The position numbers and the translations under genes are program-made. Below are positions 13,137 through 25,800 of a stretch of 64,000 nt of DNA, in pieces. Source of the DNA: Hirsutella rhossiliensis. Lineage: Eukaryota; Ascomycota; Sordariomycetes; Hypocreales; Ophiocordycipitaceae. Positions within the stretch are counted from its first letter, which is position 1. The number at the start of each line of letters is the position of its first letter. A model generated the notes under the pieces. That model was not told the origin of the DNA and ran no database searches. It worked only from the letters and a program-made list of their open reading frames with translations. Where the stretch lies: contig NW_025408675.1 in NCBI RefSeq assembly GCF_020360975.1, positions 2,976,001 through 3,040,000 on the forward strand, given 5' to 3'.

Positions 13137-13818
13137 GTATAGGTCCTCGCCGCCCTCTTTTATAAGCCCCTTTACTTTTATTCTCGCGAGTATTACTAAC
13201 TCCCTATATTAATATAAGCGCGCTATAGCTTAAGGCGCTACTTATAATTCCTCTTATATATAGTATACCTCGTAGTCCCTCCCTTACGCTAACTAAGCTA
13301 GCCGCCCTTAAGGTAGCTACTTCTTATATACTTAAGCTAGCCGCGCTTATAAGGTTAAGCCGCTTATCCTTACTTATACTACTATAGCTTAGAGCGCTAT
13401 AGAGCTAGGTAAAGACTAAAATAAGGCTAAGCGCGCCTTAACCGCTACCGCCGCCGCTTACTATAATTTATAGTTCTTTAAGCGCGCCGCCCTCGTGCTT
13501 AAGTATATAAGCTCCCTTTCTTATACTCCCTATAGCGCTAACTCTCTCTCTCTTAAGGGCACCGTCGCCGCTGCCCTAGCTACCCCCGCTACCTCTACCG
13601 CCGCCGCCTTTACTACTACTAGCACCGCCGCTACCGCCGCCGCTATCCCTAACGCCGCCGCTATCGCCGCTTAGCTAGGTAGCCTAAAGGGCTAGATCCG
13701 CGCTCTTAAGGCTAGGGCCGCGCCTTATATTAAGGAGGAGGATAAGGAGGAGGATAAAAAGAAGGATAAGGATAACCGTTTAATAGTTAAGACCCTATTA
13801 AAGAAGAAGGCCTACTAA
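12880..13818 (+). pseudogene. Antisense Ala/Asn-rich gene of chromovirus D
   Basis: This plus-strand frame is opposite to pol of fragment D. It reads TKIDNFVNRALTLPATLPTT, an Ala/Pro-rich stretch, a run of about 15 Asn codons (13090-13134), a middle part with several TAA or TAG codons, then ATPATSTAAAFTTTSTAATA, a coiled-coil-like segment (LGSLKG, a TAG before it, IRALKARA), KEEDKEEDKKKDKDN and C-terminal KKKAY, ending at TAA 13816-13818. The stops sit where Gln is plausible. The closely matching minus-strand frame in fragment C and the related frames in A and B show it belongs to the element. Function unknown; the 5' end is not defined. Confidence 0.55.
13090..13135 (+). repeat. (TAA)n / poly-Asn microsatellite
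   Basis: About fifteen AAT/TAA units inside the antisense gene of fragment D. In frame with the flanking Ala-rich protein they read as consecutive Asn codons. Confidence 0.85.
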
Positions 13819-15699
13819 GCTTAGTTTATATACTCTTAAGCGCGCTTATAAGGGCTAATATAATTTATTTATATTACCGCCGACCTAAGTATACCCTACT
13901 TATTATCTATAATTACGGTATCTATAATATATACTTATAGCTTATATTAATATAGCGACCGCTATAGGCCTAGTACCTTACCGCTTCTTTAAAGGTAGGG
14001 CGTAGTCTCCCTTACGTTTTAAGGTACTAGCTACTTTACCGCTAAGGGGGTAGCTTCTTTTACTAGGCTATTATTCTCCTTTATTAGCCTATAAAAGGCC
14101 TTAAACTTATTTAAAGCTACTATACCCTTAAACTTAAAAGCTAGCTCTTATATTAGGTCTTAGTAGCCGCGCTACTTAATAAGGACTTTACGCCTCTTAC
14201 TATAGCCTATATTCTTTTAATAAGCTACTTATAACTCCTTTACTAAGAACTCCTCCTCCCCCTTAATAAGGATAGCGGCTAGTTAAGGATCCGCTATCTC
14301 TTAGCTTAGTAAGGGGTTTATAATAGTATAATAAAAAAGGTCGATATTAATTATACTATAGATACTAAAGGGTAGCCCTTTTAGCTCTATAGTTTATAGA
14401 CTTAGTACCCTCTTTACTATATACTTAGCGTATAGCTAATCGAGCTTCTTCTTTAGCCTCGTCGACTTATAGTTATAAAGGTCTAGCTAGACCTTATCCC
14501 TTACTATAAAGCTATTTATAGGATCCTATAACTTACTAGCTTACTACTCTTAGTCCTAGGTAGTATATACTATTAAGGATTAGTAGAACTTTATAACTTA
14601 TTATAGCTTTTATATAAAGGTAGGCCCCCTACCCTTTAAGGAGCTAGCTAGGTAGCGCTCTATACCTATATCTATAGTAATAAGCTACGCCGACGGCGGT
14701 TTAAACCTATATAGCGCAAGGAAAGGAGATATACTAATAAAGGAGTTCGACCTACTATTAAGCGCTATCTAAGCTATAAGAAGCTACTTATCTTAGTCTA
14801 CTTAGTTATAGGCTATTACTCCTTAAAGGTAGGCTTATACTTCTTAGTTAAGGCGTTTAGGCCCCTTATTAGTTTATAAGTAATAGGCTATACTTAGTAA
14901 CCAAGTAACTTAGAGTAGCTTATAGAGGTGCTATTAAAAGCGGCTAGTTTAATTAGTGCCCCTATTATTAGTAATTAAGGCTAGCTATTAGTAGAAGCGG
15001 GCGTAGTACTAAAAGAAGCGCTTAGTATAAGCCTTTACTTTTATAGATAGTATCGGCTTTAGTACTACCTCCTTACTTAAACGGTCTTTAATTACCTAGA
15101 GATTATAGTTACCGCCTATTATAAGGGGGAGGTTTATAATAAAGTCTATCTATATATATATATAGAACCGGTTAAGGACTAGTAGTAATATTAATAGCCC
15201 CTTCTTAAGCGCTTACTAGATTTTTAAGCGGCTATAGATATTATAGTTATAAAGGAAATAGCGGATATATAGTACTATAAGTAGCTAGTAAAAGTTCTAG
15301 CTAATCGCTACTAGCGTGCCTTTATAGCTAGGATAGCTAATTACGCTTAAGTTATAAATTATCTATATAATCCGCCCTCTTAACCTATCCCGCTCCTTAA
15401 CTTTTAAGGGGGCCGCCCTAGCTATAGCCTCTATCGTCGCCGGCGCGCCTAGGACTTATAGCCTGCCTTTATAGCGAAGGTAGCTATAGGGGTCGATATA
15501 GTAGTCGCTTACTTAGACTTTTAACCTAAGGCCGCGGTTAAGGGAGCGCGCCCCTGCCTTTATATCGTAGTATACGCTTATATATATACTATCTTATACC
15601 GCTAGCTAGTCCTATAGGCGTTAGAGCTCCTTATCTTAAAAGATATACTAAGTAACATTAGGCGTACCCTTAAAAGGGGCCGGGACCCCGCCTATTAAT

Positions 15700-15862
15700 A
15701 ACTACCGATATAGTTTATCTTAAGTAGAATATATCTATCTACTTAACTAAATAACTTAAGATACCTTAGGCTATTATTCTTTTAAGTATTTACTCTTTAT
15801 ATACTCTATTATATATACCTTTAACGTTAAAGCTAATAAAGCTAAGTACTTTACTTATTCTC
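15700..15862 (-). mobile_element. LINE-1 reverse transcriptase remnant, distal part
   Basis: On the minus strand just outside chromovirus A I read SFNVKGIYNRVYKE followed by GI-YLVK-IDRYILL. This fits the motif A region of Tad1-like reverse transcriptases (FDVKGAFN, RLRARGIP, WIDAF). It continues the minus-strand LINE that resumes at 22,879 on the other side of copy A, so copy A inserted into the reverse transcriptase region. To the left it gives way to chromovirus D, and the rest of the reverse transcriptase is missing. Confidence 0.55.
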
Positions 15863-16048
15863 TATAAGAGTCTTTAACTATTATAGGTTATAGGCTTAGG
15901 CTATAGCCTAAGCTATATAGTTATATATAGAGGGCCGGATCCTATATATATATATATAGGCTAGCCGCGTATAAAAGAGCTCTATATAGCTTATTAATAT
16001 TATCCTATAAACGGCACCTACGCGTACGCCTCTACCTACTCTATAATA
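15863..16048 (+). repeat. 5' LTR of chromovirus A
   Basis: A 186-bp direct repeat of 22693-22878, also present at 29721-29906 and 45143-45330. It contains a TATATATA tract followed by GTATAAAAGAGCTC, which could be the TATA box of the element. Confidence 0.85.
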
Positions 16049-16099
16049 GTATAAGCTATTAACTAATAGATCTAATAGATATCTCTCTAGAGAGGGTGC

Positions 16100-17115
16100 C
16101 TCCTCCTTAAGGAAGTACTCTGCCCCTCCCTAGATAGATAGGAAGTATCGTAGCTATCCTAGAAGTAATTAAAAGCGCGATAGCTAGCGAGAAGGATAAG
16201 GTTCTCGCTATACTAAGGGAACCGTCTATAAGACTAGCTTTAACCCCTATAACCTCTATAACGCCGGTTATAGCGGCGATACTACCGACGCGGAAGCCGC
16301 TCCCTTAGCCGACTTAGGATAGTAAGCTAAAGTCCTTTTACTTCTTCCTTAGCTAGCTATAAACAAAGGTTATAACTAACGAGAAATAGGGCCTAAATAG
16401 CTATCGTAATATAGCGTAGTATTCGCTCTTTTATACGCTACTAGAGCCTTAGATATAGTAGATCTCCGGATTCTAGGATAAGGGCGGCCCTAGGGGTAAA
16501 CGTAACCTATAAGACTTCTTTTAATACCTTATATATATATTCGGTAATATATAGGAGCGGGAGAAGGCATAAGATAGGCTATAGACCCTTAAGTAAAGAG
16601 ATAGATAAACCTTTAGCGAATTCCTACCTAATTTTAAAGAGACGCTCTTATAAGTAGTAGGGACTATAGTATAGGAAGATAGCGTAAAGCTTATATAGCT
16701 ATAGAATTTAATTACGCTAGCCCTATAAGAGCTACTTATCCCTATAATTATACCTACTAACTATAGCGAGTATATAAGCTAGTTAATAAAGGTAGTATAG
16801 GGCTATAAGTAGACGCTGTGTTTTTAAAAGCTCTATAAGCGCTTACCGTATAGCGGCGATAGGATTACCGCCCCTCTATAAAATAAATAACTAGCTATCG
16901 ATATAGATAGGGACACCTTAATATCGGCTACCTATATAAACCGGGCTAAACGTAATAAGAAGACGCCGTCGACTACCACTACCCCTTATACCGCCCCGTA
17001 CTTTAAGTAGCGGGCGAAGTAAGTAATAAGCGAGGAAATCGGGAAGAGGAAGGCTAACGGCCGCTGCCTATATTACGGCGCGTCTATATACTTTATATTA
17101 AAATGCCCCTTCTTT
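16100..17115 (+). pseudogene. gag remnant of chromovirus A
   Basis: RIP-degenerate coding region between the 5' LTR and pol. The anchor is the nucleocapsid zinc knuckle at 17065-17106: 14 codons reading C-L-Y-Y-G-A-S-I-Y-F-I-L-K-C, which is the retroviral C-X2-C-X4-H-X4-C pattern with the second Cys and the His both changed to Tyr (TGC to TAC and CAC to TAC). Upstream sequence matches copy B at 29,950-30,900. Gag would assemble the element's particles. Many stops make it non-functional. Confidence 0.7.
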
Positions 17116-17119
17116 TTAG

Positions 17120-20100
17120 CTAAGCGGCCTATAGCGGTTTAAGTAGTAAAGATAGAACCGCTTTTTACCTTAGATAATAAAGAGGACTCCGCCCCCCTAG
17201 GCCTAAAGGAAAAAGAGTAGCTCCGGAGTAAAGATAGGCTCTAAAGCCTTAGTTACTAGTACTAGTAAAGGAGAAGGAGGAATTATCCGCTTATATAAAA
17301 GAAGAGCTTATTTTAATATAGGTTATAATTAATAACTCCTTACTTATTACCGCCCTTATAGATAAGGGCTATTAGTGCTATACTATAGTTAATAAGGCGC
17401 TTACGCGAGAGATATAAGTACTAGTAGAAAAGATCGCCCTAAGGTAAGTAAAGGGCGCCTTAAGCGCGATAAAGGGTATAGTAATTAAGGGTATTATATA
17501 GCTAGCTATAGAGGTTAACGGTTACTATAAGCTTATCGTAGCCTATATAATCCCTTAACTAGAGTTTCCCTTAATCCTTAGGAAACCTTAGTTATTATAT
17601 ATAGAGTTATACTCGGTTCTATACTAAAGGAAGCTATAGTTTAGGCCTATATAATAGTAGGTCCGCTATAATAACGGTTCTATAAGCGTAAGACTAAGCG
17701 TGCGAGCTTTATACTTAGTATAAGAAGTCCTTACCTTTATCTTTATAAGAACTATATAATAGGTAGAGCGGGGGTAAGGCCGGGTAGCGGCTAACGCTAT
17801 AGTTTATATAGTTAGCCTAGCGGATATCGATAAGGCCCTTTAGATAAAGAAGCTAAAGTCGCCCTCTAAGCTATAGTAGTAGATACTAAAGCGCTTTTAT
17901 AACCTCCTACTACTATTTAAGTCCTAGGAAGTAGATAAGCTTAACCTATATAAGCTAAGGGTAAACTATAAGATTATACTCTATACTAATAAGAAAGGGT
18001 AGGAACTGCCTATACCGTTTAGACCGCTATATAATATATTATATATAGAGCTACTAGTATTAAAGAAGACGCTAAGAGACCTCTTAGATAAGGGTTTTAT
18101 TTAAGTAAGTAGCTCTAAAGTAGGAGCGCTAGTCTTATTTATACGTAAACTAAGGGGCGGGATATAGTTCTATTATAACTATAAGGCTCTAAACGTAATT
18201 ATAAGGCTAGACCGCTACCCTTTAATCTTAGATACGCTTTATAACCTTTTAAAGGTAAAGTAGTTTATAAAGCTAGATATAAAATAAGCGTTCTATAAGG
18301 TATAGATCTTAGAGGGTAATAAGTAGAAGACAGCGTTCTATATACGCTATAGCTTATTTAAGTAGCTTATAACGCCCTTTAGCCTTTTAAGAGCGCCCGC
18401 TACCTTTTAGCGTTATATTAATAATATACTTTAAGACTTCCTTAATAAGTTCGCCTTTATATATATAGATAATATCCTTATCTATATAAGCGGCTCCTAT
18501 AAGGACTATATATAGAATATATAGAAGGTCTTAGAGCGCCTCTAGCTTTATAAGCTCTACCTTAACCTAAATAAGTACGAATTTAAGGTTAAGAGGGTTA
18601 AGTACCTAGGCTTTATTATCTATATAGGTATAGGTATATAGGCGGATCCTATAAAGATCTAAGCGATCTAAGACTAAGCGGCCCTAACTATATAGATAGG
18701 TATATAAAGCTTCCTTAGGTTCGCGAACTATTATAGGATATTTATTAAGGGCTTCTCTTATATTATAATGCCCTTAAATAAGATTACTAGGAAATAGACC
18801 GCCTTTCGTTAAGGGCCTATATAGGAAGGAGCGTTCTATACGCCTAAGGACCTATTTTTATAAGCCCTAGTACTACTTTAGTAGGACTTTAACTAGTCTA
18901 TGTTAATCGAAGTAAACTATAGCGGCTAGGCACTTAAAGGAACGCTCTCTTAAAAGGTAGATAGGCGGAAGTAACTAGTAGCGTTCTACTCTTATAAGCT
19001 AACCCTAGTAAAGCGGAATTACGCTATTTATAATAAGGAGATACTAACGATTATTAGCTACCTTAAGTAATAGTAAGCGGAGCTTTAGAGCTATAAGAGC
19101 TTCGAGGTTCTTATAGACTATAAGAACCTTAAGTACTTTATAACCTACTAGTACCTCTTAGAGCGGTAAGCCCGCTAAGCGGAGTATCTCTTACGCTTTA
19201 ACTTCTCGATTAAGTACCGCCCTAAGTAGGACTCTATAGTCCTAGACGCGCTTTCCTAGAAAGATTAAGACTAGCTAATAAAAGCGGATATCGAGGCCTA
19301 GGATCTATAGCTTATCCTATAAGAAGCGCTATAGACTTATATAGGAGCTTCCTTAGTAAAGGAGGCGCGGTGCTAGCGGACGAGCTTTCCCTTATACTTT
19401 TATTACTAGATAAGCTTTCCCCCATACTTTTACCTCGGCCTAGCGAGGAGGGATAGACCGGCCTAGGGGCGCGCGCGGTAAGAGTATTTTAAGATAAGGC
19501 CCTTTAACGCCTATAGGATAGGATAGCGGCTCTAGACTATACCTATAAGGGTATACGCTACGCTATAGAGTCTAGCGCTTAACGCTTAGATCTAAAGCTA
19601 AAGTTAAAAGTATAGGTAGCCGACTATTATATCGACCTATAGGGGCATCTATACTAGCGGGGGAGATTATAGGTACTAAGCGTACTATATATTATAGAAG
19701 CTAATAAAAAGGATAGACCGCTAAAGCTAGATAAATAAAACGAGCTTTAAAGGAAGCTAGTTTAGCTCGTCTATAACTTTAGTATTATAGGCTACCTAGG
19801 TCGGCAAGGCATAGTAGTAGGCCTTATAAGGGATTTTTACTAGCCCCTCTTATAATACTATGTTCGCTACTTCCTCTATAACTATAATATCTATAGCTAT
19901 ACTAAGATTTAAAGGGCGTAGCTTAAGGGGCTACTTAAGTAGCTTCTAGTACCTAACCGGTTCTATATATATATATAGATAGACTTTATAATAGACCTTC
20001 CGCTTATAAGAGGAGGCAACCGCTATATATAAGTAATTAAGGACTAGCTTAGAAAATTAATAGTATTAAAGCTAATACTATTTATAAATATAAAAGCTTA

Positions 20101-21110
20101 TATAAAGCGCTTTCTTTAGTACTAGGCCCGCTTATATAACTAGCTAACCTCTATTATAAGTAATAAAGGTTCGAACTAAACTAGCCGCTTTTAGTAGTAC
20201 CTATACTAGCTACTTTAAATTATATAGCTACTTAGTATAGCCTATTACTTATAGACTAATAAGGGACCTAAGAGGGTTATCTAAGAAGTATATACGTACT
20301 TATAAGTAGTAGTAGCCTATAACTAAGCGGACTAAGACTATTAGCTCCTTATAGCCTAGCTCGCGTTAAATAGTAAACCCTAGACCTTTATTAAGATAGC
20401 CCCTTTCTTTACTATATATAGCTTTAAGCTACCCTCCCTAATCCTATTCGCTATAAATATAGTAGCGGAGTAATATAGTAGTTCGTTACTAAAGAGCCGC
20501 GCTTTTATATTTATATAGAAGCTATAGGAAACTATAGAATACTATTAATCTATAATAGCCGCCTTAGTATAAGATTAAGAGTAGTACGCTAATAAGACTT
20601 AGGCCTTAGCGGATAGGTTTATAGTAAGAGATAAAGTATAGCTTAACCTCTAGAACTATAGGTTAGCGCGGCTAAAGAAGAAGCTAAACTAGCTATATAT
20701 AAAGTTTATAGTATAAAGGGTTATTAGCTTATAAGTAGTTAAGCTTAATAGTCTTTTAATAGGGGTCTATAATAAGATTAACGTTAACCTCTTTTACTAA
20801 GCCTCCTTTAACCCGCTACTTAGATAAGAAGTAGCGGACGCCTAACCGCCCGCTATTAAAGTAGAGGGAGATAATAAATTTAAGGTTAAGGAGATATAGG
20901 CTATATACTAAAAGAAGGTCGGCTAAGGGAATCGCTAAGAGGTCCTTATAAAGTAGTAAGGGTACCTTAACTTAATATAAGAACCTATACGCGAGTTTAT
21001 AGGAGCTATAGCCCTTAATAAGTTTAAGGCCCTATATAGACTAGTAGACGAGAACGATAGACTAATAAACTACTAGCGGTAGCTTAAGCTAAGACTATAA
21101 AGTAAGTAAA
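17120..21110 (+). pseudogene. pol remnant of chromovirus A (PR-RT-RH-INT-chromodomain)
   Basis: A protease-like LIDKG stretch lies near 17,350. The reverse transcriptase active site at 18450-18490 reads FAFIYIDNILIY, where the family has Y-x-D-D; the second Asp is Asn (TGAC to TAAT-type change at 18471-18473). The integrase C-terminal block at about 20,234-20,278 reads SIAYYL-stop-TNKGPKRV, matching the SxAYHPQTDGQTERV motif. A chromodomain at 20,870-21,000 reads NKFKVKEI, then VLIK with two stops replacing aromatic and basic residues, GYLN and EP. Chromodomains of this kind direct integration to histone-marked heterochromatin. There are stops throughout, mostly TAG or TAA at Gln or Trp positions. 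Confidence 0.8.
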
Positions 21111-21204
21111 ATATAAGGGGTAGTTACGGTAACGCGGGCGTAGTAATATAAGTAAAAATAAAAATAGCGTTTATTATAAAGCAAAGCCCTTAAACTACCT
21201 AGGC

Positions 21205-22200
21205 CTATTCCTTATTATCGTTATTACCTTTATTATTATTATTATTATTATTATTATCCTTATTAGCCTCCTCTTACTTATTAGCGGCGGCGGCGGCGCT
21301 CTTTAGCGCGCTAAGTCGGCCCTCTAAGCCTATAAGCTAGTTAGTAGCGGCGGCGGCTCTAGGGGCAAAAGGGCGGCGGCTAGCTCTAGCAGCGGTAGTA
21401 GGGGCGGTAGTAGCAGCGGCGGCGGGCACGGCTAAGGGGACCGCCGATAAGGTAATAGAGGCGGTGTCCCTAGTACTAGGAGAGTTAGTAGCGGAGGTAA
21501 GAGAGTAAAGGGGGGAAGAACCTACTTAGGGATAAGCCCCTAGCGCTCTAGGGCGCGGAGGTTATAGTAGGCGGCGGCGGCGGCGGTAAGGCGCTTCTTA
21601 GTAGCCCCCTATACCTACCTATACGCGCCGGCCTTTTAAGCTAACGCTATAGCGAGTAGGATAGGAGGCGCCGCCTTATAAGCACGGCCGGCACGCGTAT
21701 ACTAGTAATAACTACCGCCGCGGCGGCGCTTAACTTAGTCGGCGTAAGGGAGCTCCTATAACGTATACTATATATAGGGGCCGCGCGAGCGGCTCTAGCC
21801 TAGACCTAGCGCTTATACTTTAAGAGGTTAGCGGAAGATATCTATTACGCTTACTTAACTATAGACTTACGGGGGTAGTAGAGATAGAGGCGGGGGCTAA
21901 GGGGCTAGGCGTTATAGGTAGCGGCGGGGACGGCGTTGTTACCTTAAAGGGCGACGTAAGAGCGGCTAGCGCGGTAGAGGCATTAGTAGCGGCGGTAGGC
22001 GCGGTAGTAGTAGCGCGGGCGGGAGTAGCGGTAGCGGCGGAGCCGTCGTCGGCCGCGCTTAGTATAGCGTTAACGAACGACTCTATACGCTTTAAGAAAG
22101 AGGAGGTAGGGGAGGGGGAGGTAGATATATCTATCGCGGAAGTTAATATTATAGATTACGGCCTCCCGCTCTATAAGGCAGAGAACTTATTAGTTAAAGT
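21205..22200 (-). pseudogene. Antisense Ala/Asn-rich gene of chromovirus A
   Basis: On the strand opposite to pol, between the chromodomain and the 3' LTR, a frame reads Thr/Ala/Pro-rich sequence and ends RASRRPFAPRAAAATN, a TAG, LIGLEGRLSALKSAAAAAN, EEANKD, an Asn run (the TTA tract at 21,227-21,258) and a TAG at 21205-21207. The LIGLEGRLSAL part is coiled-coil-like and aligns with LGSLKG-IRALKARA of fragment D. Copy B holds the same gene. It converges on pol. Function is unknown. Because an antisense product of an LTR element could interfere with or regulate the sense transcript, the arrangement is notable. The 5' end is uncertain. Confidence 0.55.
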
Positions 22201-22692
22201 TATTATTATTATTAGGGCTATTATTACTACTATAGCTATTACTATAAATATATATTAATAGAGCGGCCTATATAGCTAGGAATAAACTAACGCTTTAAGT
22301 AAAGCGGAACTTACTTATTACTACTACTACTACGGTTAAAGAAAAAAAAAAGGAAAAGAAAGAAGAAGAGGGGTTACTACTTTAAATATCCCTTAGTAGA
22401 GGAAGCTACCTAAGGTCGAGGGGACGGGTAACTTAAGGCTTATATAGGTCTAGGCCGGCCGCCGGCTACCTAAGGGTATATATAATAAGTTACGCCCTTA
22501 TTTAAATAGCTAGCCGGCCGATAAGTATAGAGCTAGGTTATAGCTACTTAGGCTAATAGGTATAGGGATAATAGGGCTAGGGGGGCTAGTATAATTAATA
22601 GGGAAAGGGCTAGGTAGAGCTAGTAGTATAGGCTTAATAGTATAAAAGCTATTAATAGGGTAGCGCCGCGCCGCGCTTAAGAGAGGGTATTA

Positions 22693-22878
22693 TATAAGAG
22701 TCTTTAACTATTATAGGTTATAGGCTTAGGCTATAGCCTAAGCTATATAGTTATATATAGAGGGCCGGATCTTATATATATATATATAAGCTAGCTATAT
22801 ATAAAAGAGCTCTATATAGCTTATTAATATTATCCTATAGATAGTACTTATATATATACTTTTACTTACTTTATAATA
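22693..22878 (+). repeat. 3' LTR of chromovirus A
   Basis: A 186-bp repeat of 15863-16048, differing by several RIP-type transitions. It is followed by TTTTC, which resembles the TTCTC left of the element. Confidence 0.85.
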
Positions 22879-25800
22879 TTTTCTAGGCCTTATAGATCCG
22901 CTCTTATAAAAGTATAAGTACTTAATTTATAGACTTATACTTTTATATATTAAAGTAGTTTATAAGTAAAAGCCCTTAAGCCTTTACTATATAGCTAATA
23001 CGTTTTATAATAACTACTTCTAGGATTTTACTAAGCGTTAATAAGAGAGAAATCGGTTACTATACGTTAGCTAAGGTATAATTCCCTTTATTTAGTTTCC
23101 TTAAAAGAATAATCTTAGCTATTTACTATTAATAAGGTACTATACCTTCTTAGAGCGATAAGCTAAAGAGCGTCTATATATAATGCTTTACTATATACTA
23201 GAGCTTCTTTTATATAATCGTAAGAAGGTTATTCTCCTTAAGCGCTTTCTAAGGCTTCGCGGCTATTACCTTCTCTTTAATTTCTTATAAAGTAAGGTCT
23301 AGTATAACTATCTTTTTTCTTTATAGATATTTACCTTTTAGCTCGATCCTTATTAGTAAAGGTAGAAAGAAGGTACTTAGGAGCTCCTTAGCTTACTCGC
23401 CCTTACTTTAAGTAATCGATTTATTAGCTCTTTTTAATAGTAGTACCTTATTATTTATTATCTCTATATTAGCCTTTAAATATTTAACTACCTTCTAGAT
23501 ATTACTCTTATTAGTAATAAAGTAATCTTAATAAGCCTTCTTTTATCTCTATAAGTTATTATAGTACTCCTTAATAGCCTCTTTAGCGTATTACTCTAAG
23601 TCTAGCTATAATTAACTAGCTCTTTACTACGCCCTAGCTTAGTTATACTAGTACGTATATATCCGCTAAAGTTACGTTAGGTCCTTTATCTACTATTACT
23701 TTATATATAGCGGCGTCTATACCTAAGGTATTAAATTATAAAGCACCTTAGTAACTACTTATATAAGCTAGTCCGCCTACGTTTATACCTTTATAGTCTA
23801 TAAGAGAGGCTAAAGCTCGTCCTTAACCTTTATTATAATAGCGATCTATAGCGCGTTCTTAAGTATTAAGCGCTATAAAAAGGTCTATTCTAGTACTTAT
23901 ATATTAAAAGTTATTTAAATTACTTTATAGTCCGATCTATACTTTATTAGGTAAATTAAGTAGGATATTACCTTATCCGCTAGTTCTATTAATACTAGTA
24001 TTAAGTCGATAATACTCTCTTTATCCGATCTCTACTATATTTTATCCCTCTTAAGAAAAGGCTATAAAGACTAAAGTTATCTATTAGGTTAATAATAAGC
24101 TAGCCCTCCCCTTATTTACTTACTAATACTTTATCTTTGCCTTAAAGAATATTATAGTAATTAAAGTCCCCTACTAAAACTATATTAGTATATCTCCCTA
24201 TCTTATTATAAAAGCGATCGATTATATTATATAATAGTTTTATCGCGTTTATTAGCGCCTTATCGTTCTTTCCTTATATATATACTAATACTACTATTAC
24301 CTCCCTTCCCTTAAGTTAAAGTACTACTATTATAAGATCGGTTAATAGTATAAGTACTTACTTTACCTTAAGGTTACTTTAGATCTATAATATATTATAG
24401 ATCGGCTATATAGCGTTATAAATATATATTCGAATTATATTTATTTAGTTATAGTATCCTATAAGACTTATTACTACCTTTCTATTAATATTATACGTAT
24501 ATAGCTTAGATATAGCTAGTATAATAAAATCCTTTAAGTCTTTATTATTTATTAAACTCTACTATACTATATTACTCTTATATATATTTAGCTATAAGAT
24601 ATAAAGGGACTTAAGTATTACTACTTAGGTTCCTTATCTTATACTTCTAGCTAAATAACTTATATAGTCCGCTATATAAGATATATTTTAGCTTAATCGC
24701 TATATACTCTTAGTAGTAATACTTAGCGTTTATATACTTACTATATATTAACTACTTTTTATATAAATATACTTTATAATTAATCTCCTAGTAATTAAAG
24801 TATTAGATTAGTCTTATTCTTAGCTTAAACTTATAAGTAGTAGCTAACTCTCCTACTAAGTTAAAGTAGTTACTATTTAAAAGCCTTTATATATTACTTT
24901 TCTTAATAATATATACTACTATAGATTTATAGGCTTTTCTAGACTCTTATTTACTTAGCTAAGAAATCTTATTTATAATTACTTTATTTTTAGTACTTAA
25001 GGCTTTAATTACTTTAAGTAGGATATTACCCTTTATATTAAGGATTACTATCTAATTAGCGTTATTAACCTAGACCGGATATAGCTAGTCTTTTATAACT
25101 TACGCTCCTTCTATAGCTATCTTTTACGCTACCTCTTTAACTAGCTAAAGCCTAGCTTTATCTCTATAAACGATCTTAACTTAGTCGGCGTTCTAAGATT
25201 CTCTTATAACTACTATATACCTTTAGGTTTTATATTTATTCTTTGCTTTTATCTTAACCTTAATAGCCTATTATATCTACTTAATTTATACTTTATTCTT
25301 ATTTAGCTTATTTATATAAGATATATTAATAGTATAATAGATAAAATCGTTAGTAATTTACTATTTAGTTAAACTAAGTATACTATATATATTAAAGAGC
25401 GCGCTATTTAATAGGGCGCGCGCGACGTTTATAAACGTTACTTAAGGGCCGCTTAGTAAAGCTACCTCGCTTAATATATCTAGCATTTATATTAGCTAAT
25501 TTAGTTACTTTTTTACTCTAACTAATTCTCTCTTAAGATCTTAGTACTCCTATTTTATTTACTTATTATACTCTTTACTCTTACGTTAAAACTCTTTCTT
25601 AGATTCCTAGACCTAGGTTTCTAAGCCTTAGATTAAATCTTCTTATCCCTAAATAGTAGTACTTTGCTTATAAACTATAGCGCTTAGCTTCTTAACTATA
25701 TTACTTTACTTAAATCCTTAATATTTTAGCTCTACTATCTTACTTCCTATCTTTACTAGTATTTCTAGAACCCTTTATTTTATCGATTTAGTAGTCTTTA

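Larger units (their letters stand above)
12680..15690 (-). mobile_element. Chromovirus fragment D (inverted, 3' half)
   Basis: This is a minus-strand Ty3/gypsy fragment closely related to fragment C. Reading the minus strand from about 15,690 downwards I see sequence like the RNase H to integrase spacer of copy A, the integrase core (AACCGGTTCTATATATATAT at about 15,160, as in copy A at 19,955), the integrase C-terminal SIAYYL-stop-TNKGPKR block near 14,870, a chromodomain near 14,200 and then the antisense gene and (TAA)n tract. No 5' LTR or gag is present, and I could not recognise a 3' LTR. It adjoins LINE-1 reverse transcriptase sequence at about 15,700. Confidence 0.7.
15863..22878 (+). 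mobile_element. Chromovirus A, complete but RIP-killed Ty3/gypsy element
   Basis: A 7016-bp element bounded by two 186-bp LTRs (15863-16048 and 22693-22878) that start TATAAGAGTC and end CTATAATA or TTATAATA, as TG...CA ends would look after RIP. Flanks are TTCTC on the left and TTTTC on the right, a possible 5-bp duplication with one change. The order is gag with CCHC knuckle, protease, reverse transcriptase, RNase H, integrase and C-terminal chromodomain, then an antisense gene, a purine-rich stretch (AAGAGAGGG, about 22,680) and the 3' LTR. Every frame is broken. It sits inside LINE-1. Copy B is a second full copy. Confidence 0.88.
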
